Part shown: positions 33,709 to 41,549 of the stretch, piece after piece | Layout: each line of letters begins with the position of its first letter | Position numbering within the stretch: position 1 is the stretch's first letter | Source: Nanobdellota archaeon | Lineage (GTDB): Archaea; Nanobdellota; Nanobdellia; Woesearchaeales; WJKV01 | Length of the DNA: 64,000 nt | Direction: 5' to 3' | Assembly (NCBI GenBank): GCA_023133595.1 | Contig: JAGLWF010000002.1 | Location: forward strand, 62,001-126,000 | Translations under genes and position numbers: made by a program | The notes under the pieces: model-generated | Told to the model about the DNA's origin: nothing | The model's database searches: none | Seen by the model: only the letters and a program-made list of their open reading frames with translations

Positions 33709-34464
33709 TTACTCTATCAAGTAGAAAGATATTGGTGGAAGGTTTTTTGTTCCTTGGGTTAAGGTTTTCTTGATTATGCGGCAATCTTCAAAGGCATCTA
33801 TTCTTTTGGCATTACAGCCTGCAAGAATGCATGCCCCTGTTGGTGTGGCCATCTCTTCATTTGTATCTGATTTTTTCCAACTAATATCATATTTATTTAG
33901 TACATACTCGGTTGCTGGTGCAGGCACTTCAAAAACACCATGAGAAAAATTGATAGTCCCATTCCCAACATTAACATGGTCCAGGTAACCTATGCCATTT
34001 ATGCCTAATTCTCTCAAACCTATACTGAAACCAACAATATCAATTAGAATATCTTTGGCTTCGTGAAGAACTGCTTCAGTGTTGTGTTTTCCATGGTTGT
34101 GATGGTGTAACATGTGACGCAATCTTTCATCTGTGCTATGAACATGCCTTTCAGCGTTGCAGAGAGTATCCAAAATCCTTGTAGCAAAGCTTCCATAAAC
34201 ATTACCCATCTTTAGATCAGATATAATTTCAGCCAATAATCCTTTTGCCCGGGATTCATGAAGATGATCATAATCTGTTTCGATCCTGATCTCTAATTTA
34301 ATAGCGTTATTATCATAAATTGGCTTAATTTTTGTTATACCTATATGATTCCCAGCAAATTCCATAGACGAGACCATATGTTTTTCACTAGCTCCCAATC
34401 CGATTAGACCAGCATTTACAATATCACCAGCAATGCCATTTCTTGTGTCTATTATTAATTTCAT
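33709..34464 (-). CDS. larC: LarC-type protein (nickel pincer cofactor synthesis), N-terminal form
   Basis: A 251-residue protein of the DUF111/LarC family. The start KLIIDTRNGIAGDIVNAGLI has the family opening. HEAKDILIDIVGFSIGLREL and HGVFEVPAPATEYVL are the conserved centre, and a His-rich HHHNHGKH loop could bind metal. LarC inserts nickel into the pincer cofactor used by lactate racemase and relatives. Full-length LarC is about 400 residues; this copy ends after the first domain, as in split larC genes. No second part or other lar gene is nearby. Confidence 0.78.
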   Translation of the reverse strand: MKLIIDTRNGIAGDIVNAGLIGLGASEKHMVSSMEFAGNHIGITKIKPIYDNNAIKLEIRIETDYDHLHESRAKGLLAEIISDLKMGNVYGSFATRILDTLCNAERHVHSTDERLRHMLHHHNHGKHNTEAVLHEAKDILIDIVGFSIGLRELGINGIGYLDHVNVGNGTINFSHGVFEVPAPATEYVLNKYDISWKKSDTNEEMATPTGACILAGCNAKRIDAFEDCRIIKKTLTQGTKNLPPISFYLIE

Positions 34465-34493
34465 GATTTTTACCTTCCAGAGGATTCAGAATT

Positions 34494-35195
34494 TTATGCG
34501 GTCTTGCTTCTTTCTAATTTCTTAATCTGTTCGGATTCGTGCTTTGGTTCTAGGTGTGGTTTGGGTGCTTCTTTCTGTGCTGGGTTTGGTGCTTCTGTCA
34601 GGACTTTGTCCTGTCCTTTTTTCTTTTCTAGTTTCTTCTCTTCTTCTTTATCTGTTAGGTCTTCTTGTTTCTCTTTCTTCTCTTCGTCCTTGTTTGCCAG
34701 CTCTTCTAGTTTCTCTGTCTTTTTCACAGGAATCGAAGATTCCTGGGACACAGAAGAGCTTTGCTCTTCTCGTGCTTCGCCTTTCTTTGCTTTCTCTGCT
34801 TTTTCTTCTTTTCTCGCGCCAAGAGCTTTCTCTAGTTTTCCTCTCAGGCCAGGTGCTTTCTCAACCTTGCTTTTTGGTGTGATTGTCTTGAACTCAACAC
34901 CTTCTAGTTCGACTTTTACAGTCTCTTTGTCTTCCAGTGCCTCTTTGATAGCTGTGACCTTGACATGGTGAGGCGGATTTTTTATACCACGTTCCCACAA
35001 TTTCTGGTTTAGTTTAGGACCTACCTTTACATTTGGAAGATCCACTTTCATATGTTTTGCAATAAAGCTCTTTAGACCTGTGACTGCTTTCTTTGCTCTT
35101 CTGTATTTTGGCGACTTAAGCCACTCACTTCTAAGCGGAACATTGTAAACACGTTCAAGTTTCTTTTCAGGTGCTTTTTTCTTTGCCATCTTCAT
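34494..35195 (-). CDS. rpl31e: Ribosomal protein eL31 with long charged tail
   Basis: A 233-residue protein. Residues about 10-100 are eL31 (ERVYNVPLRSEWLKSPKYRR, LNQKLWERGIKNPP). The family usually has 80-95 residues; the extra 130 are Lys/Glu/Ala-rich and probably disordered. Within the tail lies a palindromic coding insert (34723-34778) also present in eS19. The ATG overlaps the eL39 stop by four bases; an in-frame ATG two codons later is also possible. It is part of the eS19-eL39-eL31 operon. Confidence 0.92.
   Translation of the reverse strand: MKMAKKKAPEKKLERVYNVPLRSEWLKSPKYRRAKKAVTGLKSFIAKHMKVDLPNVKVGPKLNQKLWERGIKNPPHHVKVTAIKEALEDKETVKVELEGVEFKTITPKSKVEKAPGLRGKLEKALGARKEEKAEKAKKGEAREEQSSSVSQESSIPVKKTEKLEELANKDEEKKEKQEDLTDKEEEKKLEKKKGQDKVLTEAPNPAQKEAPKPHLEPKHESEQIKKLERSKTA
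34723..34778 (-). repeat. Palindromic in-frame insert in eL31 tail
   Basis: A 56-base unit made of two hairpins, GGAATC-GAA-GATTCC and AGAAGAGC-TTT-GCTCTTCT, joined by TGGGACAC. It encodes EAREEQSSSVSQESSIPVK on the minus strand. The same unit, with an extra 54 bases, is found in the tail of eS19 at 35473-35582. Confidence 0.85.
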
Positions 35196-35365
35196 GCCTT
35201 CATCTTGGTCCTGCGCCAGCTTCTCTTTGAAGTTGTAAGCCTAGCAGGATGTAATCGTCTGTTCATGCTATATTTTCTAAGGACTGCCCAGAACGGAGCC
35301 CATCTGGTTCTCCTTCCACGCTTTATGATCCTTTTCTTTCTTGACGGATGGTTGTATCGTGCCAT
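35192..35365 (-). CDS. rpl39e: Ribosomal protein eL39
   Basis: A 57-residue basic protein. RTRWAPFWAVLRKYSMNRRL then KRSWRRTKMK is the eL39 pattern (Pro/Ala-Trp-Ala core and RWRRTKLK-like end). I use the ATG at 35365, one base after the eS19 stop; a longer in-frame reading lacks support. Its end overlaps eL31 by four bases. It lies in the exit-tunnel wall of the large subunit. Confidence 0.9.
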   Translation of the reverse strand: MARYNHPSRKKRIIKRGRRTRWAPFWAVLRKYSMNRRLHPARLTTSKRSWRRTKMKA

Positions 35366-35366
35366 T

Positions 35367-36101
35367 TTATTCTTTTTTCTCCTCAGCCTTAACTTCTGCC
35401 TTGACAACAGGCTTTATCGCTGATTCTTCTACTGGTTTTGCTATAGGCATTGTCACAGGCTTTAATTTTGATTTCACAGGAATCGAAGATTCCTGGGACA
35501 CAACAAAATCCTTTGGATTTTGTGTGCTAAAAATTCTTTTGGAATTTTTATGCACAGAAGAGCTTTGCTCTTCTCGTGCTTCAACCTTTAGTTCTGGTTT
35601 TAGTTCAGTTAATATTTTTGGCTTTTCTGGTGCTTTTGGTTTTTCTTCCACAAGTTTTTTGATTTTTAGTTGTGGTGCTACCTGTCTTGCTGCATTGTCC
35701 ATCAATTGCTTTCCTTTGCCTGTGATCTGTCTTCCTCTCTTGATTGCTTTTGCTTCAAGATCAACAAGACCTGCGCTCTGCAATTGCTGCAGAATCTTTC
35801 TGATAATAGAACCAGACGCTTTAATAAAATGTTCAGGTCTTCTGTTTTTTGCTCTGTACCTCCGAGCACCGAACTTTGTCCTCAGCTTTGCAGTGCCTAT
35901 AGGTCCTTTAATGTAAATTGCTCTCAGGATAGCAGCTGCCCTTACATGCCACCAATCATTCCGCATTGGAACTTTCTCTTTTCCAGGGGATGTCTTGACA
36001 AAGACTGCCCATTCTGGTGCTTTAATCACTGGAATTTTCTTTAGCTCTCCAGCTGCTTTATCGATAAGTGCGTTTGCATTTGCATCAAATACTGTTACCA
36101 T
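35367..36101 (-). CDS. rps19e: Ribosomal protein eS19 with long tail
   Basis: A 244-residue protein. Residues 1-145 are eS19 (PEWAVFVKTSPGKEKVPMRN, DWWHVRAAAILRAIY, and the ITGKGKQLMDNAA end). The remaining 100 residues are a charged, Pro-rich tail absent from most homologues, carrying an in-frame palindromic insert. It is first in the minus-strand operon with eL39 and eL31. The promoter lies near 36180, inside an AT-rich stretch. Confidence 0.93.
   Translation of the reverse strand: MVTVFDANANALIDKAAGELKKIPVIKAPEWAVFVKTSPGKEKVPMRNDWWHVRAAAILRAIYIKGPIGTAKLRTKFGARRYRAKNRRPEHFIKASGSIIRKILQQLQSAGLVDLEAKAIKRGRQITGKGKQLMDNAARQVAPQLKIKKLVEEKPKAPEKPKILTELKPELKVEAREEQSSSVHKNSKRIFSTQNPKDFVVSQESSIPVKSKLKPVTMPIAKPVEESAIKPVVKAEVKAEEKKE
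35473..35582 (-). repeat. Palindromic in-frame insert in eS19 tail, long version
   Basis: 110 bases: the same two hairpins as in eL31 with a 54-base (18-codon) in-frame addition between them. The addition holds two more hairpins, CAAAATCC-TTT-GGATTTTG and AAAAATTC-TTTTG-GAATTTTT. The four consecutive short-loop hairpins keep the reading frame open. Confidence 0.85.
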
Positions 36102-36204
36102 TTTTCATCAACTCTGACCTTACGGTCAACAACGACACCCGTAGTGCACATAATTCTGTATATAGGAAATTAGAGGGAGTTTATAAAGGTTTTCCTATAA
36201 TATA

Positions 36205-36315
36205 TGCATAGCACGCTTTGCTTGATCAAAGATTGCATTCAGAAGCCGAATCTATATATTATGGGAAATTCAAAGGCTACACTTGGCAGCAATGGCTACA
36301 CAGGATGCTATGCAC
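36205..36315 (+). repeat. GTGCATAGCAC-type inverted-end repeat, long-end subtype
   Basis: 111 bases from TGCATAGCACGCTTTGC to GGATGCTATGCAC. The left half and core (AGAAGCCGAATCTA) match the other copies. The right end has GGCTACACTTGGCAGCAATG followed by a second GGCTACAC block, shared only with the copy at 38750. It lies between eS19 and the MNT gene; the apparent N-terminal extension of that gene across it is not coding. Confidence 0.85.
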
Positions 36316-36371
36316 ATACCAAAAACCGAAATCTTTATATATTAAAGCGTATTTTATATCAAATAAATGAC

Positions 36372-37325
36372 ATGGAGTTTAACTTATTTGAGATGAAATT
36401 GAAATATTTTGAAATTAATAAAACAGGGAACAATGTACTGCAGTTCTTGGTTGGTGAAAGATGGTTTAGGTGGGCCAAGATACAAGAAATGGGCAGAATA
36501 TTCGATAAATCATGGAATACAATATCAAAAGCAGCCAATTCATTAGAAGAAAAAGGTTTGATAACAAATGAGAGAGGCATTGTAAAAATAAAAAAAGATA
36601 ATCCTGCCAATTACTACTTTAAATTCTTTATTGACCATCTTAAAATACAGAACTTGCATGAAAGATTGTCAAGCATCATATCTTACACAAAGGCTAACAC
36701 AGAATCAGTAACTTCTAAGCATGATTTAAAATTTTTCTCATTGCTTGTTTTTGGAAGTGTTGCCTCTGGCCAAGATACGCCTGAAAGCGATATCGATCTC
36801 TTTGTTATAATTGAGGATCCAGGCAGCGAAGAAAAACTGGAAAAAATAAAAAGCGACATAATCACAAAAAAGCACATTGGATTTGATAATATTAATATTA
36901 TTATCATGAGCAATAAGGAATTTGAAAGGGGCTATCTGGAAGCAGATGATTTAATAATAAGCATATTAAGCAACAATTTACTTGTTAAAGATGACGGTTT
37001 CCTGCAGGCATTTATGGAAAGAGAGCTGTTCATACCTTCCCATAAGACAATATTTGCCAGAATAGAAGAGCTGGAGAAAAATAAAGATAAACTTTTAGAA
37101 TTAATTAAGATTGGAGATTTAGACGAGTTAAAAAAAGAATTTCAAAAACAATTGATCAAAGAAGCAAGAGTGGAATTATTAAGCAAAAGAAGAGGCATAG
37201 CAACCACAACTAAAGAAGATGTAATTAAAAAAATCAAATCTGTAAACAATGAGCTTTACAAAGAAATAAAAAACATCGACAAAGGGGATATAAAGCAAAA
37301 GGTGCTGAAATATGTTAATTCCTGA
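36372..37325 (+). CDS. Winged-helix plus MNT-type nucleotidyltransferase
   Basis: A 317-residue protein. The N-terminal 90 residues form a winged helix (WFRWAKIQEMGRIFDKSW...NSLEEKGLITNERG). FSLLVFGSVASGQDTPESDI then DLFVI at about residues 120-145 is the minimal nucleotidyltransferase signature (GSxxxG...SDxD). The start is set at the ATG at 36372, about 30 bases after a TATA box (CTTTATATAT, 36333-36342); the frame further upstream crosses a repeat. It overlaps the HEPN-like gene by 14 bases, the arrangement of MNT-HEPN toxin-antitoxin pairs, in which MNT AMPylates HEPN. Confidence 0.78.
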   Translation: MEFNLFEMKLKYFEINKTGNNVLQFLVGERWFRWAKIQEMGRIFDKSWNTISKAANSLEEKGLITNERGIVKIKKDNPANYYFKFFIDHLKIQNLHERLSSIISYTKANTESVTSKHDLKFFSLLVFGSVASGQDTPESDIDLFVIIEDPGSEEKLEKIKSDIITKKHIGFDNINIIIMSNKEFERGYLEADDLIISILSNNLLVKDDGFLQAFMERELFIPSHKTIFARIEELEKNKDKLLELIKIGDLDELKKEFQKQLIKEARVELLSKRRGIATTTKEDVIKKIKSVNNELYKEIKNIDKGDIKQKVLKYVNS

Positions 37326-37719
37326 AGTTAAAGAAAGGGTAGAAAAACAAATAACTATTGTTAAAAAGAAACTTGAAGACATAGATAGCACTCTCGAGCA
37401 AGGAAAAAAGGATTTGGCAGTATATTGGTTATTTAGCATATACGAGAATATTGCTGAAGCAATACAGGATATTAAAGACAATAAAAAGGAATTTGAACAA
37501 GTAAAGAACCATGCATTAAAAATAAATATTCTTAAGCTATATACAAAAAATGAATATGCAGATTGTTTAGAAAAACTAAACAAAGCTAAAAACATCGGTG
37601 CTTATGGAAGTTATGCTGATAGAAAATATTCTGCTCCAATTACAGACAAAGATGTTACAGACTGTTATAATAAAGCTAAATCTTTATTAGATGAATTAAA
37701 AGAGTTAGTTAAAAAATAA
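37312..37719 (+). CDS. HEPN-like partner of the MNT protein
   Basis: A 135-residue helical protein. The region LNKAKNIGAYGSYADRKYSA then PITDKDV near residue 95-125 resembles small archaeal HEPN/UPF0332 proteins coupled to MNT genes. A classical RX4-6H motif is not obvious, so it may belong to a subgroup without it or be inactive. It overlaps the MNT gene by 14 bases. Confidence 0.58.
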   Translation: MLIPEVKERVEKQITIVKKKLEDIDSTLEQGKKDLAVYWLFSIYENIAEAIQDIKDNKKEFEQVKNHALKINILKLYTKNEYADCLEKLNKAKNIGAYGSYADRKYSAPITDKDVTDCYNKAKSLLDELKELVKK

Positions 37720-37724
37720 AGAAA

Positions 37725-37928
37725 ATGACACAACTAACCAAATCAGCATACATGAAAGGACAGCAGTGCCAGAGGTTATTATGGTTCGCAGATAAAAACC
37801 AACTTCCAAAAGCGTCCTTATCGGATCAGCACAAGTTTGATCAGGGGCATGATTTTGAGAAGTTAAACATTAACATGATAAATAAAGAGCTGTTAAAGCA
37901 GGCAATAAAGATTGGTGGAAGAACATGA
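37725..37928 (+). pseudogene. N-terminal fragment of a DUF2779 nuclease
   Basis: The first 45 residues (QLTKSAYMKGQQCQRLLW and SLSDQHKFDQGHDFE) are nearly identical to the start of the intact DUF2779 protein at 17349-18788. The sequence then changes abruptly to an unrelated 22-residue tail and stops, so the catalytic parts are missing. It lies behind the MNT-HEPN pair, as the intact gene lies behind HEPN genes. Confidence 0.82.
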
Positions 37929-37938
37929 GGGTGAAAAA

Positions 37939-38343
37939 ATGAAAGAATCTCAAAGTATTACTGGCAAAGGGCCAGTAAAAGTCAAATGCAGTTTTTGCGG
38001 AAAGGAAATCGAATGTCCTGAAAATATGATGCATTCCAAGAAGCACATGTGCTATGATTGCTTTCGAAATGCAGGAGAGTTAGCAGAAGGTGAGGACTTG
38101 GAACAGATTCATGTTGATATTCCAATGGACAAAATAAACGAGGTTTTACCTGAAAACATGACAAATTCTTTAGTAAATGAGATTTTTCCTGATGTTTGGA
38201 AAGAAAGAAAGGATAAGTTTAAAGCAATGTCTAAAAGAAAATTAGCTGAAGAGATGTTTGGCGCAGGAGCTTATATTGCGATACAGCAAATGTTAGCTAC
38301 TATGACTGAAGATGAGAAAAATCCTAGGAAACAAGATGGATAA
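37939..38343 (+). CDS. Unknown zinc-finger protein
   Basis: A 134-residue protein. Residues about 15-45 have CSFCGKEIECPENMMHSKKH then MCYDCF, a four-Cys zinc site. The rest is helical with an acidic middle. A GAGGGTGA ribosome site (37926-37933) precedes the ATG at 37939; the frame upstream overlaps the broken nuclease gene and is not used. It overlaps the following OB-fold gene by eight bases, so both are likely made together. Confidence 0.6.
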   Translation: MKESQSITGKGPVKVKCSFCGKEIECPENMMHSKKHMCYDCFRNAGELAEGEDLEQIHVDIPMDKINEVLPENMTNSLVNEIFPDVWKERKDKFKAMSKRKLAEEMFGAGAYIAIQQMLATMTEDEKNPRKQDG

Positions 38344-38671
38344 GACACTAAAAAATATTATCTCGGCATTAGCAAAACAAGAGAAAAAAGTAAAGGAGTT
38401 CAAAAGCCGCACCAGAGTTAAAGGGAAAATCGTAAAGAAAGGAAAGACAAAAAAGGGCAGTATTAAACTGATTGTTCAGAAGGGAGATGACAAATACTAT
38501 TTTGTTGTTGTAAAGGCGCATAAAGAAAATTATGCTCTTGCTGAGATGTTGGATGTCGGCTCTTTTGTTTCTGTGGCAGGTAAAAGCAAATTCAGAGCAA
38601 TTATATGCACACAATTAAAGCAATTACACAAGGTCGATGAGAGCAGGCAGACAATGTTGCCTTTTACGTAA
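38336..38671 (+). CDS. OB-fold-like nucleic-acid-binding protein
   Basis: A 111-residue protein with a basic N-terminal helix and a beta-barrel-like segment (VKGKIVKKGKTKKGSIKLIV, DKYYFVVVK, LDVGSFVSVAGKSKFRAIIC). The C-terminus, ESRQTMLPFT, resembles a short PCNA-interacting (PIP) motif, which would link it to replication or repair; this is tentative. It starts within the last codons of the zinc-finger gene. Confidence 0.52.
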   Translation: MDKTLKNIISALAKQEKKVKEFKSRTRVKGKIVKKGKTKKGSIKLIVQKGDDKYYFVVVKAHKENYALAEMLDVGSFVSVAGKSKFRAIICTQLKQLHKVDESRQTMLPFT

Positions 38672-38749
38672 AGTTGCTTTCTGTAAAATATAAGGATGCG
38701 TGGCATATCTTATCATATCCTTGTCATTATAAGCGTCAAAAACTGTATA

Positions 38750-38952
38750 TGCATAGCACGCTTTGCACGATTATAATATTGATTAGAAGCCGAGTTTATG
38801 TATATATACGAAAAATCCTTAAATTTCGAACAATAATATAAGGATTTTGGTATATACCAAAAGAATTAGGTTCGAACCTAAATCTTTTTAGTATATTATA
38901 GAAAATTCGAAGGCTACACTTGGCAGCAATGGCTACACAGGATGCTATGCGC
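38750..38952 (+). repeat. GTGCATAGCAC-type inverted-end repeat, expanded copy
   Basis: 203 bases with the same left and right ends as the copy at 36205. Extra sequence in the middle contains three palindromic parts. AATCCTTA (from about 38814) pairs with TAAGGATT (about 38839), TTGGTATATACCAA is at about 38847-38860, and TTAGGTTCGAACCTAA is at about 38867-38882. Together these would make a nested hairpin structure within the repeat. Confidence 0.8.
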
Positions 38953-38964
38953 ATACGTCCAATT

Positions 38965-39693
38965 CTATACAGCAGCTGTTTTCCACATTTCTTCAAAGAA
39001 TTCTCTGTATCTATCTGCATTGTTTTTAGAAGTTATTACAAAAGCTGTTGGTTTTTGTCCCCATACAACTGTCATGATATTATTGCCATAGATAAAAATG
39101 CCTGTCGGTAATTTTTGTTTTGTATATTTTACTTTCATCCCCTTAAAAACATGGTATCTGAGGAAGATTTTTTTCATCTTTTCATTTGCAATTAATTTTA
39201 CTTTTATCTTTTTCTCTATCCTTTTTTTATGATAGCCTATAAAAAATCTTTTCAGTTCCTCTGTGCCCAATTCTTCTCCGAGTGTGAATACAAGATATTC
39301 CTCCCCTTTATTCAATGTTGATAAAATCTTGTTGAATGCGGTTTTGACACCTTTAATGCTTTCATAGATTGTTGATTCTTGTATATTTTCTGCAAGATTC
39401 TGTTTTAGTTTTAATTCAGGGATTATTTCTTTTATTTGCTTTTGTTTTTCTTCTAAAAAATTAAGTAACATTTCTGGATCAGAAGCCTGGAAATGCTTGA
39501 TCTTTGATATAATTGTATAACTTGCCAAGCCTTTATTGATCAATTTGTCTAGAGTTTCATAAACTTTACAATTAGGTATCCCGGATTTCTTAACCAGAGG
39601 ACCGGTTGTTGTAGAACCCAGTTCTAAAAGAGCCAGATATACTTTAATCTCTCTTTGAGTCAGGCCAGCTTCTAATAGTAATTGTTCGTTCAT
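38965..39693 (-). CDS. TrmB-family transcription regulator
   Basis: A 242-residue protein with the TrmB N-terminal winged helix (LTQREIKVYLALLELGSTTT and NCKVYETLDKLINKGLAS) and a C-terminal effector-like domain (about 100-240). I take the ATG at 39693: a minus-strand TATA-like ACTTTAAAAAG (about 39718-39728) is placed for a leaderless start there. A longer in-frame start adds 14 residues. It faces the ABC transporter operon across about 100 bases and probably controls it in response to the ligand. Confidence 0.87.
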   Translation of the reverse strand: MNEQLLLEAGLTQREIKVYLALLELGSTTTGPLVKKSGIPNCKVYETLDKLINKGLASYTIISKIKHFQASDPEMLLNFLEEKQKQIKEIIPELKLKQNLAENIQESTIYESIKGVKTAFNKILSTLNKGEEYLVFTLGEELGTEELKRFFIGYHKKRIEKKIKVKLIANEKMKKIFLRYHVFKGMKVKYTKQKLPTGIFIYGNNIMTVVWGQKPTAFVITSKNNADRYREFFEEMWKTAAV

Positions 39694-39741
39694 ATAACTG
39701 TTGAAATGGATGTTCTTTTTAAAGTTTACTCCCAAAGGTAG

Positions 39742-39758
39742 TAAATAAGCTTTATTTA
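39742..39758 (+). promoter_or_regulatory. Inverted repeat overlapping the ABC operon promoter
   Basis: TAAATAA-GCT-TTATTTA, a perfect 7-3-7 palindrome. Its right half doubles as a TATA-like box about 25 bases before an ATG at 39782. Its location between the TrmB gene and the transporter suggests a TrmB operator. Confidence 0.5.
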
Positions 39759-39796
39759 TGGTTCTCCGATATATGTGCCAAATGATAAGGCAAAAA

Positions 39797-40789
39797 ATGA
39801 ATTACAAATATCTTGTCCTGATATGCCTAGTAATTTCTTTGATTGCATTAGCTGGCTGCAGTGATCAAGCCACTGTCCTGGGATCAGAAGAAAAATTGTC
39901 TGTTAGATTGCCAATCCCGATCATTGAATCTGCATTCACACCATTTTACACTGCAATAGATAAAGGATATTATAGTGATGAAGATCTGGATGTTACTTTT
40001 AATCTAGGTTCTCCAGAGACAAATCCAGTAAAAATGGTTGCTTCTGGAACAGATCAATTTGGTGTGATAGGTGGTCCTGATACATTGCTAGTAGCAAGGT
40101 CTAAAGGACAACCCTTGGCTGCAATTGCAATGATCCATAGAGATTCAGATTTTCCAGTAATCCTTACACTGAAAGAATCGAGATTAACAGAATTAGAAGA
40201 TTTGAAGGATAAAAAGATTGGCTTTTTTTACGGACATATCTCAACAGATGTTCTTCATAACCTGTTAAACAAATATAATATCAGACATGAAGAAGTTGAT
40301 GTTGGATTTGATTACAGCCAGTTAATTGCTAAAAAAATAGATGCGCAATGGGCATTCAGAACAACTGCAGGATTAAACCTTCCATCTAAAGGTATTGACA
40401 TTAATGTAATATCACCAAAAGATTATGGAATAAATACACATGGATATACTATCTTTGCAACTGAAGAAACTATTCAAGAGCACCCTGAAATAGTAGAAAG
40501 ATTTCTAAGAGCAACAATTAAAGGAATAAAATACACGCTTGAAAATCCAGATGATGCGTTACTATCTACTTTTGCGCGGGATACTAAGCTAGATCCTATA
40601 TTGGAGAGAAAAAGATTAGGCTTATACATGGAAGTTATGAGCAATTCAGAAGAATATCCAATCGGATATATGGATTATGATATGTTTAAGGAAACCTATG
40701 ATCGATTAAAAGAAGAAAATGTCATAGAAGAAGAATTTGATGTAAATGAAGCATTTACAACAAAGTTCTTGGAAGAAATATATTCCTGA
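39797..40789 (+). CDS. ABC transporter substrate-binding lipoprotein (NMT1/THI5-like)
   Basis: A 330-residue exported protein. The signal YLVLICLVISLIALAGC is a lipobox with Cys as lipid anchor. KLSVRLPIPIIESAFTPFYT and AIDKGYYSDEDLDV are the opening of the NMT1/SsuA/THI5 fold, with LEDLKDKKIGFF later. The ligand may be a thiamine pyrimidine precursor, sulfonate or similar compound; it cannot be fixed from sequence. AAGG precedes the ATG at 39797, and an ATG at 39782 is a leaderless alternative. ATPase and permease genes follow. Confidence 0.85.
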   Translation: MNYKYLVLICLVISLIALAGCSDQATVLGSEEKLSVRLPIPIIESAFTPFYTAIDKGYYSDEDLDVTFNLGSPETNPVKMVASGTDQFGVIGGPDTLLVARSKGQPLAAIAMIHRDSDFPVILTLKESRLTELEDLKDKKIGFFYGHISTDVLHNLLNKYNIRHEEVDVGFDYSQLIAKKIDAQWAFRTTAGLNLPSKGIDINVISPKDYGINTHGYTIFATEETIQEHPEIVERFLRATIKGIKYTLENPDDALLSTFARDTKLDPILERKRLGLYMEVMSNSEEYPIGYMDYDMFKETYDRLKEENVIEEEFDVNEAFTTKFLEEIYS

Positions 40790-40808
40790 TTCTTTTATTA
40801 GATATAAA

Positions 40809-41549
40809 ATGATTGAAATTAAAGAGCTACAGAAGGAATACAGAGGAAGTAAAAAAACACTGACTGCGATAGATAATATTAGTTTGTCCATCAACAAAGG
40901 AGAATTCGTCTCAATCATTGGTCCAAGCGGATGCGGCAAAACCACATTTCTTAAATTGATTGGAGGCCTGTTAAAACAAACAAAAGGCACTATTTCTATT
41001 CACAAAAAATTCATGGATAAAGAAGTAATGAAAAAAATGAGTATTGTCTTTCAGAATCCAGTATTATTGCCTTGGAGAACTGTTCAACAAAATGTAAAAT
41101 TGCCAATTGAACTAAATAACGAGAAAAACAATATAGACAAAATACATGAAGTACTCGAATTAGTTGAATTAAAAGATTTCAAAAATTGCTATCCTAATGA
41201 ATTATCTGGTGGCATGCAGCAAAGGGTTGCAATTGCAAGAGCTTTGATTTTTAATCCAGAATTTTTATTGATGGATGAACCATTCGGAGCTCTGGATGAG
41301 ATAAACAGAAACAAGCTGAATCTTGAACTTCTGAGGATCTGGAGAGGGTTAAGTCTTACTGTACTGTTTGTAACACACTCAATAACAGAAGCCATCTTTC
41401 TTTCTGACAGAGTTATCATCTTATCAAATAGGCCTGCTAAAATTAAAACTATTATTAATATTGATATTCCAAGACCAAGACGCCAAGCTGTAAAAGAATC
41501 TTCACAATTTCAGGAGTATGTAAAATGCATAAGAGAAAAACTCGAATAA
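40809..41549 (+). CDS. ABC transporter ATP-binding protein (NitT/TauT family)
   Basis: A 246-residue ATPase. GPSGCGKTT (Walker A, about residue 38), LSGGMQQRVAIARAL (signature) and FLLMDEPFGALDE (Walker B) are complete. The end IKTIINIDIPRPR is typical of nitrate/taurine/thiamine-precursor importers. I use the ATG at 40809; the longer frame overlaps the lipoprotein gene. Its last 25 bases overlap the permease gene. Confidence 0.93.
   Translation: MIEIKELQKEYRGSKKTLTAIDNISLSINKGEFVSIIGPSGCGKTTFLKLIGGLLKQTKGTISIHKKFMDKEVMKKMSIVFQNPVLLPWRTVQQNVKLPIELNNEKNNIDKIHEVLELVELKDFKNCYPNELSGGMQQRVAIARALIFNPEFLLMDEPFGALDEINRNKLNLELLRIWRGLSLTVLFVTHSITEAIFLSDRVIILSNRPAKIKTIINIDIPRPRRQAVKESSQFQEYVKCIREKLE

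Noticed and set aside
34504-35423. Long plus-strand ORFs over rpl31e and rpl39e
   Set aside because: They are antisense shadows of Lys/Glu-rich minus-strand genes, with Phe/Ser/Leu-rich products of no family.
36204-36371. 56-codon N-terminal extension of the MNT gene
   Set aside because: It is the translation of a repeat element; a TATA box lies downstream of it and the nucleotidyltransferase homology starts after the ATG at 36372.
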